Assembly (NCBI GenBank): GCA_963971305.1
Contig: OZ020303.1
Coordinates: 15,807,184 to 15,871,183, forward strand
Reading direction: 5' to 3'
Length of the DNA: 64,000 nt
Origin: Arcuatula senhousia
Taxonomy: Eukaryota > Mollusca > Bivalvia > Mytilida > Mytilidae
Below, one piece after another: positions 11,989 to 25,213 of this stretch. Made by a program: the position numbers and the translations under genes. The first letter of the stretch is position 1; the number at the start of each line of letters is the position of its first letter. A model generated the notes under the pieces. That model was not told the DNA's origin. It saw nothing but the letters and a program-made list of their open reading frames with translations, and ran no database searches.

Positions 11989-14900
11989 TCAATCAACTGA
12001 ACCACTGGTCACAGGAGCTGCAAAAAAAAACAAAAAAAAAAACATTATTATATTTAACATTGTCATTTCATGTTTAATGAATTAAACCAGCATTAAAGTT
12101 GTACATATAAAGAAATGGTCCACAATAAGGACACCGAGATATAGTTGAGAGTTGATTTCTGAAAAGTCGTTTACGGCTTAAAAATCTATCTCTGACAATT
12201 GTTTCAAACCATCTTCCACTAAAAATCAATAGTAGTTTAGTATTTGTACAATCATCTGGGATGAACGGCATGGAATCTTACGTTTTGTACACAGCAGTGT
12301 GTTGCCATGACTACAAGACAGATCTACCACTGTAAAAGGTTCCTCTCCTATGATGACTACTTTGCCAGGTTCTGTTGTTTTCTCTTCCTCTCTCCCAAGT
12401 CGACCTCTTGAACTCTTACCCCAGGAATAAACATCTTTATCTAAAAAAAATAAAAGTTTTGTATTATAGGAAAATATTTATAATAGTGAAAAAAGTTAAA
12501 GAGGCACTATATATATAGTAAATTTCATTCTGTTTATTTGATTGTTTTTTTGGTTAAGTTGTTGGGTTATTTTCCTCCAAGGACATGAAAAGAAATAATA
12601 AGTACAGTAAAAATAGTCCTCACACAGTCCAATCATTATCATATATTTAGAACTGTTTATGACAGAAATAGTTAACACCTTATCTAGTGAACAACCTTAC
12701 CATCAACAGCTGCTACTGTAAAGATATCCCCACAAGATACTGCTGTAATCTTCTGACCATCTAATGCTCTCAGGAGTTGGGGTTGACGATTGTTACCATG
12801 GTTACTAGATCCAAGCTGTCCAAACTGATTGGATCCAAACATATAGCAGGCTCCTTCAGCTAAATATTTAAAAAAAAACTTCTTTAAATAAATAGTTATT
12901 TGCTAATAAATTAGAAATCGGTAAGATTTATTTGGCAAACAGTAAGTTTTAACTTTGAAGTATAATAAATCAATATTCTACATGAATCGATGATTTTATG
13001 TATACAAAAGCAACATTCATGACCCTGAGATATTCTTAAAATTGAAAGCCTTCTTGTATAATAATAAATAGGAAAAGAATATACCTGTGACAGCTGCCGA
13101 GTGTGATGTTCCCATGGCCACCTGTTTGATACACAGATTGATGAGTGGGTATGAGGCTACAGGTGAGAAGGAGTGGACCTCTTCAATGACCTTCATCGTA
13201 GACCCATCAGATGAGATCACATCCAATCCTAACTTGTTAAATCTAGAATTGGTCAAAAGGAGTAGATTCGGTTAGAACAAAAATTGGCCCGAAATACACT
13301 TCGGAGTAAACTTTCTGAAATTACTAGCAAATAAGTTTTGAAATGCTGTAATTTAAAAATTAACAAAAACTAGGTTCAAAATATTCGCCAGCTTGGAGAA
13401 AACATGCCTAGAAATCATATGATTTGATGAAATTTATTGACTTTTGGCAATTTTAGAGCATTTTTGGTTAGAAATCACTTAAATTAACATAGAGCGCATA
13501 CGTCAACAAAATCAATTTTGTGATGAAATGATCATTTTGAAAGACAAATAGATGGGTAAAGAATAAATGCTGTCGATCAATGCGCTCTATACTAATTTCA
13601 CGAAAAACCTCTTGAAAACCCTCAAAAATGAAGCACATATTGATATTTTCCGAGTTCTCAGAATGTTAATGACTTCATAATATCATGCATAATGTCGTCT
13701 GCTTGTGGAATCTATTAAATATGTAAAGTTTGGTTATCTAACAACTAAATTACATCAAATTCTTTATGGTTGTACTAAGTTGACATTTTGTGCAAATATG
13801 GAGCAGATTTCAGACCTTCCTGAAATCTAATTTATGTAAAATAAGAGTTGCCTGATTTAAATGATACATTAAATCAGAAGATGTGCCCTAATGACATCAT
13901 TCAATATTCTATATGTACTTATTTGACAATCTAGTGGTTTTATTCATGTCAATATTGTTTGGTAAAGTGTAAGAGTTTCCCAAAGACCTTAAAGAATGCT
14001 ACTGAGGTAGGAAGAAAATTAATAATCACATAGCTATAAGTATCTATAGTGTTATTTTTAGACCCCCAAAGATGGTATATCTACATAAAAAATGTATGTT
14101 CATATACATGTATTTAGTCATGTTATAAACTTTATATTAATTTATTTACTTTCAAACAAAAGCATAGCAGTAATCTATAATACTTGTGTCATGGCCAGTT
14201 AAGTGATATCCTAACTATAAAAAACTGTATTACCTATTACTGCCACAGCACAGTAACTTATTATCATGGGTCAAGATCATTGAACAGTCTATACCACAGC
14301 AGACCTTTGATGGTTGGAAATGTTCAGGTATAGGTACAGGCAACGGTGAAGCATGTGACTCCTGGGTACCCAATCCTAGCCTGCCATTGTCACCACGCCC
14401 CCAAGAGAATACCTCATGTTCATTGGTTATTGCTATTACATGTGAGGCTCCACAGGATACTTGTGTTACTTCACATCCTAGAAGGGCTTCAACAATCTTT
14501 GCCTATGTAAACAGAAAATGAATGCATAATTCATAACTTATTTTTTCTAAAACAAATTACCATACATAAAACTAATTTGCTTTATCACAGGGTTCCCACT
14601 ATTTTTTTGACACAAAATTCAAGGGTTTTTCCAGGACTTTTCAAGGGTATTGAGGTCATTTTCAAGGATTAAAATAGTTCGCAAAAATTTTAAAAATCCA
14701 ATATTTTTTGGCCTTTTTTTGATTTGACAAACAGTCAACAAATCTGCATATGATAAAATTCCAGGGTTTTTTCAAGGATATTTGACTTCAAGCTTTTTGA
14801 GCATTGAAATGAAATTCAAGGACTTTTCCAGGTTTCCTTGAATTCAAGGATGGCGTAGGAACCCTGTTTAGGATGTTTATTATTGCAATGAACATCTTGG

Positions 14901-17900
14901 TAAATGGTATCAAAATTATATGTTATCCTAAATATTGTTTACACATGGCTATAAGCATTAAAGGTGTCTCATTTAAAATTTATAACAATTTTTTAAAAGT
15001 TTTCTGTAATTTTAAGGCTTCCCTGGATGGCCCTACACAAAGACATCAAAATTAGAGCAGATTTTAGCTGTCTACAAAACCTGACCATGTGTTGAGGAAT
15101 TAAAAAATAAACTACCAGTACCTGGGCTACATCATTATGATTTCCATGTCCTAGACATCCATTAGCACCACTTCCAAAGGTCATCAAGATACCTCTATCT
15201 GTAAAATAAGAAAAAATAATCATGTCAATACAAAAAATTCCTGTAAAATTGCTATAATCTGGAACATGTAAAACTTTAAGAAAGTACATGTACTACTGTT
15301 TCTATCCACAACATACTAACACCATAACAACTATTACAAAAACATCTGAAGACTAACCGAAATTTACTTTTTACAATTTTTCTTTGTTAATTGTGTAATT
15401 ACTATTTCTTGTTAGCAATGATTAAAAACAAACCTGTAAGACATGCAGTATGGAAGTCTCCACAAGCCACATGTAGAATGTTGACCGCTGACTGCCCCTC
15501 TAAATACCGTGGTATAAATGTAGGGGCAGGTATATCTGTAGCACCTGGTATAAGTGTATCTGTACCAGCTACTGATGATGACTGAAAAATAGGGTATTAG
15601 GGTATTAAAACTGTTTCAATGCAAATCCATTATACATGGCAATAATTTAATTGGCATTGATATGGAAGAGTTGTGCCATATATGACTGGCTGCAGGGTCT
15701 AGGTGCAAAATGCTCATATCAAGCTTATCAGCTCATCGAGTAACTAATGAAACCATATTTGAAACAGGTAAAAAAATATTTTTGAAATTTACTACATAAT
15801 TATTGGAACTCTTGCAGGTTAATCAACTATTAGACTTGTAATACTTTTAAAAGTCTGCAAACAAAACCACTTTATACCATGCTTATTTTTTATCGTAATA
15901 ATTTTGCATATATTAATTGGGGTTACAGAGTACTAAGAAATTTCAGTACTACATGTTTCTTATTTACTTATAAATCTCAACGACAAGTATGTATTTTTTA
16001 ACTTTACAACACTGACATTGAAATTTTTTCTTATTTCCAAAATAAAGGTAAAATATTTTTTTTCAATTACAGAAACGTTGATCTAATTTATAATACTAAC
16101 CTCCCAAACAATCAGCCTGCCATTTTTAGTGACCCCAGCTTTCTGAGTTCTCCCGGTAGACACCTGTATTAGCTGTGTGTCAGTGGATGGTAGTCCCATC
16201 TTAACAGGACGTCCAATACCACTGCCCCAGTAAAAGGCTGAGCTTAAGGTGGTGGGTTTGGTAGATATAACCTCTAAAAATAAACAATATACATGTTCAC
16301 TTAAGTTAGTGCTTTATTAATAATATTTTGATATAAACCATACTAACTTTCGGTTGAAATGTAGGGCAGGTATTTTTAAGATTTTTCTACTCTCAAACTT
16401 TGGCATTTGGCACTATGTTAAAAACTTATAGGATCTATACTCTGCTCTTGATATTCTAATTTGTATAGGTTTAACAACTTTAAGCTTTAGCATCTCTTGT
16501 GAGTCTTTTAAAGTTACAGGCATTAGACACAGTTTGAAATTGTTTGCCTGGTTTTGATGTATTTATGATACCTCTTGAAGGATGACTCCCTCTAACTGAC
16601 ATCCTGTTGAATGTGTTTGATGATGGCATGGGTCTGTGAATTCTACTGAAAGAATAAAAATAATAATGATTATAATGTGTAAGTAAACAATTCTGTACTT
16701 ATCTATATGATAAAACTTGGAACCTACAATATAGAAAAGGACAAACCTATTTTCTATAATTGTAAATGAATAGGTATTACTGAATACATGTACATAAAAA
16801 TAAAATCAAATTTTCTGCTGCATATTGAAAATATTTTAATTTTTATGTTTGTTTAATGCCATACATGTATGAAGTATAATTATAACACTTTTTAAATTGA
16901 CATTTATGTAACTGACTTAATTCCTCTTGTCATGTTGAATGAATTTATGATACTGTGTATACCTTGTACAATTAATCTTCCCCATGTCTGTGTGTAGATA
17001 CATCAATGCACTGATAAGTATGGGTTGAGCCATGATCTGATTGATGGTAGGACGTTTGTTAGGATCCAGGTGTAACATACTTAGAATCAGACTTTTCAAC
17101 TCATCGCTGTAGTTCACAGATATTGGAGCAAATGTACCCCTCATAATCTTCATAACTAAAGCTGGCAAATTCTGAAGGAAATGAGACAAGTAAACCATAT
17201 TCAAGTAGCTTTAAAAACTAGATATTTAAAGGATGTATAATTTCTTTGTACTAATACATGTAAATTAAGCTTAGGATATTGTTCCATATATAATTCTAAA
17301 AATATCATATTGACACTACACTTATTTCAAGTTTTTAAAATTCATTTTGACGTGAAGGTCAAAGCAGTCAAATATCCCATTTTAATATATAATTTAAATA
17401 AATCCTATGCTAGTCTGTCTGCAGAGTTTTTAAAAACATTAAAAATTCAAAAAGACATAAACATTTGTAAAACAATTAAAATTGATCTGACACATAAGTT
17501 AAATAACTTACTGCTGCTTCAAATGCTCTCTTGAGACTGGCAAGTTCATACAATACACATCCTAGAGCCCATATATCACTCTTTTGATTATATCTTACAA
17601 CAGTTAAAGATACTATATACACATGGATTATCATAAGCTATTAAATTCTGGTAATGGTGTTAAAAATTATGTAAATATAAATGTAACTAGAGGCTCCAAG
17701 GAGCCTGAATCGCTCACCTGATCTCTTATGCCAAAGTTTGAATAAATTTCACAAACTTTCAAGTATACAAAGTTGCAAAACAATCCTTTCAGTGGTTTCA
17801 GAGAAGATTTTTGGAAATAAGTTTAAATTAATAAAAAAAAACAGTTAAAGGGCAATAACTACTGTAAGGACCCATTGATGCTGAACAAGAAAATTTGCTT

Positions 17901-20900
17901 CCGATTTTCTTTATCTCTTTTACTTTTTGAGTTATCAGCCAAAAACAATGGTTTGACCCCCCTGTTCTATTTTTAGCAACGGCGGCCATTTTGGTTGGTC
18001 CACATGTATATAATTCACAAACTTGGTAGAGGACATCCTAAAGATCATGTATACCAAGTATCAATGCAATCCCTTCAGTAGTTTTAGAGAAGAAGATTTT
18101 TGAAAATTAGTGTAAATTAATGGAAAAAAACAGTTATAGGGGAATTACTCTTAAACGGCTGATCTAACAATTTAGACCCTGAAATCATTTTTGTAGATCT
18201 CAATGAGCTTAACAATTCTGCAATGCTAACTTTTCCTCTAGCTCTAAGGGTTTTCAAGATATTGTCCAAAAACTGCAAAAATGGTCAATTTTGATGATTA
18301 AAGGGCATTAACTCCTATAAGGAGTCGTTTCACAACTTCGACTCAATGGAGAGATTCATAGAGCTTTTGATGGTGAACAAGGAAGGTTGCTTCGGATTTT
18401 CTCTATCTTTTATACTTTTTGAGTTATAAGCCAAAAACAATGGTCTGACCCCCCCTATTCTATTTTTAGCAACAGCGGCCATGTTGGTTGGTCCACATGT
18501 ACTTGGTAGATGACATCCTAAAGATCATGTATACCAAGTATCAATGCAATCCCTTCAGTAGTTTTAGAGAAGAAGATTTTTGAAAATCAGTGTAAATTAA
18601 TGGAAAAAACAGTTAAAGGGGAATAACTCTTAAACAGCCGATCTGACAATTTAGACCCTGAAATCATTTTTGTAGATCTCAATGAGCTTAACAATTTTGC
18701 AATGCTAACTTTTCCTCTAGCTCTAACGGTTTTCAAGATATTGTCCAAAAACTGCAAAAATGGTCAAATTTGATGATTAAAGGGCAATAACTCCTATAAG
18801 GAGTCGTTTCACAACTTCGACTCAATGGAGAGATTCGTTGAGCTTTTGATGCTGAACAAGGAGGGTTGCTTCGGATTTTCTCTATCTCTTATACTTTTTG
18901 AGTTATAAGCCAAAAACAATGGTCTGACCCCCCTGTTCTATTTTTAGCAACGGCGGCCATGTTGGTTGGTCGACATGTATATAATTCACAAACTTGGTAG
19001 AGGACATCCTAAAGATCATGTATACCAAGTATCAATGCAATCCCTTCAGTGGTTTCAGAGAAGAAGATCTTTGAAGAAAAGTTAACGGACGGACGACGGA
19101 CGATGGACGGACGACGGACGCTTAATGATGACAATAGCTCACATGACCCTTCAGGTCAGGTGAGCTAAAAAAATGAGTTTATTCAAAATAAGGTCTGGTA
19201 GTCACAGGGCATTTGTCTGTCATGACTAATGGGTATATCAAATGTGTAATCTGTAATTTAGCTTAATGCAAAAATCATTTTTATATTAGTTAACTGACAA
19301 ATAAAAACAGTCTTGTATATGTAAGACTAAACAAAACACATTTGTATCTAAGGATACGGTTTTCCTTCACATAACTCTGGAGAAATGTAACATGGAGTAC
19401 CAACAACCTACAACATAAAATAGTCAGTAATAGGTACAAACACAATACAATGTATAGGTAGAATAACTTTGCAAAAAATCAAAGACAGATCAAGATATTG
19501 AGGTTTATTGGTTCTTAATACAATTTCCGCAAATATTATTCAATGACCCATGAAAGGTATTTATAACTATTCATATGCTGGTGCTATGGGGCACCCTTGT
19601 AATGAGGTGCAAATTTTTGCCCCACAATGATTTCCTCCCTGTGACTGGAAAGGAAAACAAAAATGCAAGTACTGTTTCTTTGCTTTGTTCATCATTTTTT
19701 ATAATGTGATTTTGTGTCAATCATCTATACTTCATATCCTACCATTTTTTTTAAATGGTAACACCCATTGAAAGTAAATTCAATGTATTTTCTTTATTAA
19801 TGTTACACTCACAGTGTATGCTTTACTCTTGCTGCTTAACACTTTTGAGATTCCAAAATCTCCAATCTTAACAACTTCTTTCCTTTTATCCAGCAATATA
19901 TTCTGGGTCTTTAAATCTCTGTGTAGAATCTGTTTTGAATGAACATGTTGAAGAGATAGTACCATCTGTGCAAAGAACTTCAAGATTTCCTGTCAAATAC
20001 ATGATAAGTAAAATACATGTATCAAACAGATTTTGACAAAGCTTTTGTTTGTACTTGTTTTTTTTTTTATGTTTTCTGTTGTTTGTTTAAGAAGGGGGTC
20101 TATCTGTGACTTTTTCAGGACTGGATTTGAATTATATGCATTTTATTTAGACAATGGGCCAATTGCAGAACCAAGAGCAGTGCATAATGGCCTCGTTGAA
20201 GGCTGCTGGCGGTTGTCCATTGTAGTTTTTCTGAATTGCCGCTTGATTGTGGGCTGTGTGGCATACACATATTCCACATCTCATTATTTCCTATTTAAGT
20301 ATATAAAGTTAATATTTTTATTCAATTATATTTGCTACAAAGAATAGTACAAACAATTTTTACTGAGATTTAGTGTCAAATTATTGCTAATAGCAATAAA
20401 ACTATTTCTCTGGCATCTTAAGATATTTCGTTTGAATGTTTGCTAAAGATTTTGAATAGATTTGTTTTGCATGCTTCTAACATCACCTGGAATATTATCA
20501 AAGAACAGAAGACTTTATAGATATACATTTACTCTGGTTGCCAATTCTGTAAAAAATCACCAAATTTCTTTTGATCATTCAAAGTACTTTATCATGTTAA
20601 TACTAACCTCTTCTTCTAATAAAATGCCATTCCTTTGTTGTAAGAAATCCATTAGGGTTCCACCTTAAAAAATATAGAATTCTTGAATCAAATTTGCAAG
20701 AGCAAGTATGAAAAACTTATCATGTGCACTACAACATGTAGAATAATACAATAATTTAAATATACAATGTACTTACCAGAAACTTGATTTAAATTTTATA
20801 TTCAATAATAAGTCATAATCTGAGCTTTTATACCAGCTACAGTTTTTGACAACCACATTTATCTTTATTGTAGTTGACACTATTCTCCTACCTTGAGCAT

Positions 20901-23900
20901 ATTCCATGACTATCATCAATGCTTTATCTTCTAGAAAGTTTTCATAATACTGTATAATGTTAGGATGTGATAACATAGATAGAACTTTAACTTCATTCAA
21001 TGCTGCCTGTCTTTCCTCTTTAGTCATTTGTTCAACAGGAATCTGCTTTATGATAATAAGCTTTTTATCGGCCAATCTTCTACACAAATGGACTGTTCTG
21101 TAAAATACATTGTATATCAACAACTTTCATGTATCAGTTTTCAGTTTAACAAACATCTAATGATAAATAACAAGACAAAAAGCGCCCTGCTTGATACATG
21201 TATTAAATAAATATGAAACCTATTTTCTTAAAAACTATGGTACATATGCAAAAATGTATATATGATTGTAAAAACTGTTTTTTTGGGTTTTTTTTGTATT
21301 TGAATAAAAATAATGAGGCTTATCATAACATACTTATTATAGTTATCAATTTAACAATTTTAGACTTAAGTGTATCAAAGATGACAAGAAGATAATTCAA
21401 ATAATGTAACTTAGAATTTTGATATCAATATGATCCAGCAAATACTTTGAATTAGATATATTGGTATGCAGAAGATGTTCTTAAGTGTGGCAAAATAAAG
21501 GTAATAACAAAACTACCGAACTTGAATGATCAATCTCACAGTCCAGAGAAAATGACAAAAATGAATCAGTCAAACGAAATTTAGGTTAAACCAGGTTTTA
21601 TGACGCCAAATCAGTACAGCAAATCAAAATCAAATTTGATCACTTGGCACTTACTGTCTGCTGAAGATCGAAACACTCTGACCAGGAAATGACGTTACAG
21701 ATAACACAAAGCCAAACAAAGTCATTTCGTCCCTGTCTTCCCTTTTTCAGAATGGTATTAATACATGTATTTATAATTTGCACAAATAATTCACTATTTG
21801 ATAATTACATGAATTAGTTATTGATCCATGGTATTTTTTATAATTATTTTCTAAAGCTGTATACCATTTTAGGCTGTACCTATTATCAAACTATTACTTT
21901 TTTATATAGTGTTAAATTTAAGTAATCTGTAACTCTTTCAAGTTTAATTTTTTTCTGTGTAACATTGATACTGGTTCAAATATGTGGTGCCAACTATTTT
22001 AGGACACAAAAATGGATTTATAAATGCTCTTTCAAAAAAATACTTTCACTTTATTGTAAGGATCATAGCAGTCTCATGGTGAAGCAATTGGGGGTTAAAT
22101 CACCATCAGTGGTTATAAAAATTGGGAAAAAAAATATCAACATCATCCTTACAGAAGTAGACACTTCAAAAAGCTAAATCCAAACACAGGTGCTTGTTTC
22201 ATATAAAAAGTCTAATATATTATGGTCTCGTGAGGTGTTTTCGATAGCAAGGAATTTTCGATAACTAATTTTGAATGTGCATATGCGTGTCACGTGCAAG
22301 CATACAAACATACAAAATGGAAGAACCTTAGTGAGCATGCTCACATACCCCATGCGTCCACATTATGGACAGAGATTATCTATTTCGAGTTGAAAATAAA
22401 AAAGTCAGAGTTGTTGTCTTTCAAGGTCGGCTTGTTAAACAGGAAGTAATGTATCCCACCATATGGGACTCCTAAAGCTACGTACAAAGTATCAAAAGGC
22501 TATGATTAATAGTTGCTGAGAAATCTGTGACAAAAATTTTCAACCCTGAAAATTTAGTGGAAAAAAATCAAAGTCAGCTCATTTAACAGGAAGCAGTTAA
22601 TTGACAGATCTAAAAACGTATCCCACAATATGAATATGGTGTACTTCTTGCATTCCAAGTTTCATTAAATTCTGTTCTGTAGTTTAAGAAATGTTGCGTT
22701 CACAAACTGTTATCATGATTTTCTGCAAATTTCTAAGTCCAAAGGGCCAGAACTCCCACAAAAATTAGCGGATCGAAAATTCCTGGTAATATGCACAACT
22801 ACATATGGTTTACTTCTTGCATACCTAGTCTTATTAAATTCTGTCCTGTAGTTTAAGAGGAGTTGCGTTCACAAACTGTAATCATGATTTTCTGCAAATT
22901 TCTAAGTCCAAAGGGCCATAACTCCAACAAAAATTTGCGGTTCAAAAATTCCTGGTAATATGCACAACTACATATGGTTTACTTTTTGCATACCAAGTTT
23001 TGTTAAATTCTGTCCAGTAGATTAAGAAGAGTTGCGTTCACAAACTGTAATCATGATTTTCTGCAAATTTCTAAGTCCAAAGGGCCATAACTCCAACAAA
23101 AATTTGTGGGTCAAAAATTTCTGGTAACATGCACAACTACATATGGTGTACTTCTTGCATACCAAGTTTCATTAAATTCTGTCCCGTAGTTTAAGAGGAG
23201 TTGCGTTCACAAACTTTGATCACAGACGGACGGACAGACCGACTAGTCAAAAACATTATACCCTTCGCAACTTCGTTGCATGGGGTATAATTAAGGTCAA
23301 CCTGCCGACATCGTCTAGAAATGCTTCTATATTTGTTTGTAATCTATTTCCTCTAAGCTGCCATATTTCCAGCCATTTTCATAAATCTGCTAACTAACAA
23401 ATGGTTTTATTGATATAAAATTTTCACTACCTTCTAATGATCAAACTGATTGGTGGCGTCTGCTTAATTAACCGGCATAAAGAGCAAAAATAGTTTCTCT
23501 TTTACCTAATTAAAAACATTGTGTACTACGCCATCAAAATTATCGAATTTACCTGACTTTTCATCGTTGTTATAAAATACAGCTCCCTCTGTTTAGACTT
23601 GAATTGTAAATTTCAGAAATTTTAATTGTTGCATTTAAAGTTCAGATGTAAGAAGATGCACTTGAAAATTTACTTAATTCTTTTTAATGTAACAACAACA
23701 AAACAACTGTTCAATTATTAAGTTATCAAAAATACCTAAGACCACCATACACATGATATACTAAATATATGGTTTGGCTTGTCCATGTGAAACAAGTGCC
23801 TGGTTTGATCCAACTTCGTCTTCCAGATGTAGAGTTTACTCAAAACAGTCTGCATTGCGAAAACTACAGCTAAAACTAAGTCTAAAACTGTGGTCATTCA

Positions 23901-24024
23901 TTAAAATATGGTTCCGGGTTGAACAGTAACTTTAGACTTAAACGGATGTGTAAAATGTGTATAAAAAACATGTTTACCCATAAGCACCACGACCAACAAC
24001 TCTTATTTTCTCGTAGTTTTCCAT
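11989..24024 (-). CDS. NEK8: NIMA-related kinase 8, complete, 16 exons
   Basis: A ciliary serine/threonine kinase of the inversin compartment (established for vertebrate NEK8). Exons in transcript order: 24024-23978, 21097-20892, 20663-20608, 19989-19813, 19407-19358, 17593-17512, 17171-16963, 16645-16572, 16273-16101, 15581-15434, 15198-15122, 14502-14234, 13242-13085, 12859-12701, 12440-12282, 12017-11989. All phases agree and sum to 690 residues; human NEK8 has 692. The kinase domain shows the glycine loop GRGAYGTVHL, lysine in [35 protein letters not shown] and CYISPEL. RCC1-like repeats follow ([64 protein letters not shown]). All catalytic residues are kept, so it is probably active. 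The start ATG sits at 24024, with [13 protein letters not shown] directly before the loop. Introns contain several transposons. Confidence 0.97.
14588..14866. mobile_element. hAT-type MITE in a NEK8 intron
   Basis: The inverted ends CAGGGTTCC and GGAACCCTG enclose about 280 bp in which CAAGG and TTCAAGGA strings recur on both arms, so it may fold into a long hairpin. No clear 8-bp target duplication could be read. It lies between NEK8 exons 11 and 12. Confidence 0.55.
17687..19167 (+). mobile_element. Long two-hairpin element with 480-bp core units, family B
   Basis: It lies in the NEK8 intron between exons 5 and 6. The left hairpin is CTAGAGGCTCCAAGGAGCCTG-like; the right end has a GGACGGACGACGGACG run and a CCTTCAGGTCAGGTGAGC hairpin. 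The interior is about 2.5 direct copies of a unit of about 480 bp; TGATGCTGAACAAG or its variant occurs at about 17876, 18369 and 18847. Longer but the same plan as 7348-7972. No coding capacity. Confidence 0.7.
20155..20335 (+). repeat. Dispersed repeat, also found reversed in TMC
   Basis: A stretch with GAAGGCTGCTGGCGGTTGTC, TTCTGAATTGCCGCTTGATT and TTCCACATCTCATTATTT recurs in reverse orientation at about 35300-35460. It lies in the NEK8 intron between exons 3 and 4. The repeat class was not identified. Confidence 0.6.
22325..23290 (-). mobile_element. Helentron-like element with about 165-bp core units
   Basis: It lies in NEK8 intron 1. The left end is the hairpin GTGAGCATGCTCAC; the right end has GACGGACGGACAGACC and a TATACCC..GGGGTATA hairpin. 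The interior has about four copies of a unit with ACTTCTTGCATACCAAGTTT, AGGAGTTGCGTTCACAAACT and AAAGGGCCATAACTCC. Confidence 0.7.
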
Positions 24025-24029
24025 TTTTA

Positions 24030-25195
24030 AATATATAATTTTTCTTGCAGGCAGTGTCTTACATGATTGTCAATGTCAATAATCGACTTGAATATTAAGT
24101 CAAAATTCATGTTGCATTCAAACGTCTTACTGATTGAGACAATTTAATGGTTAAAAATAAAACAAAGAGGAAACAGAAACGTCATATTTTCCGGATCTAC
24201 TTATGAGGGTCTTGAAGAGAAGAATTAAACTGAGAAACTAAAAACACACACAGCGATTCAAAAAGTTCGAAGTATTACTCTCAAGTTTGAGTCACCTTCA
24301 TATTTGAAGAAGAAAAGAAAAAAAAAACATGCTTTGAACTAGACTCTCATGAAAGTACTAGCTGACCATGGCAAGTTTTAATTTTCTCTGCATCAGGGAT
24401 TAAATAAAACTGAGCATGTTTTGGACATCCCTGTCTGCATTCAAGTTCTAAGGACCATGCAGGCTATGCTATGCCAACGAAATCTAATATTCAGTTTCCT
24501 TTAATTTCTTTTGTTTGATGTTTTTGCTTTTGTTTGTTTGTTTGTTTATTTCTTTATTATGTAATTTGATGAGTTGCATGAGTAAACAAATCTGAACCGG
24601 CAAAATTTACTATCAGTTAGTTTGAATGTTTGGTAGTCCTGTATTTGTTGAAATATTTTGATAATGTATTAACGAATGTGAACACATTCAAGGAACGCAA
24701 CTGTCTGGCCTGCTGATCGCCACCCCAGACCTATAGCTTTTAATGCTGAAATAATGCGAATAATTTTAAATTCCATAATGAATAATGTCACAACAAACCG
24801 TTAAATTTGTCAACTTCTCAAATTTCAACACTTAAGTTCGTCTTTTGTTTTCCAAAATTTAAAAATCTTTAATAAACATATATGCATAAAATGTAATTCC
24901 AAAACTTTGACAAGATCAACAAAATGAGGTAATTTTTAATGTTTTTTATTTTTATTTTTATCCATTCCAACGTTTAACCAAATGCCGCTGATAAATATTC
25001 AACGTTCTCCGTCGGTAGCAGACATTGCCTTGTTTAATTTTAAATCTTGAAAGAAAATATTTGTCTACATGAAAAGGATTTTATTTGAATTTCTTACGGT
25101 GTACTTGATACTTAATTATAGCATGACTGATAACATATGACTTGGAAAGAGTTTGCTTTACATCCTCCCAAAACATGCATACTTTTGAAATTTTC
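24030..25195. other. Intergenic interval between divergent NEK8 and myosin light chain genes
   Basis: About 1.2 kb separates the two start codons. It must hold the upstream regions of both genes and probably a 5' UTR exon of the light chain. No repeat, TATA box or other element could be identified with confidence by eye. Confidence 0.4.
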
Positions 25196-25213
25196 AGTCG
25201 CCATTCAGAACAA

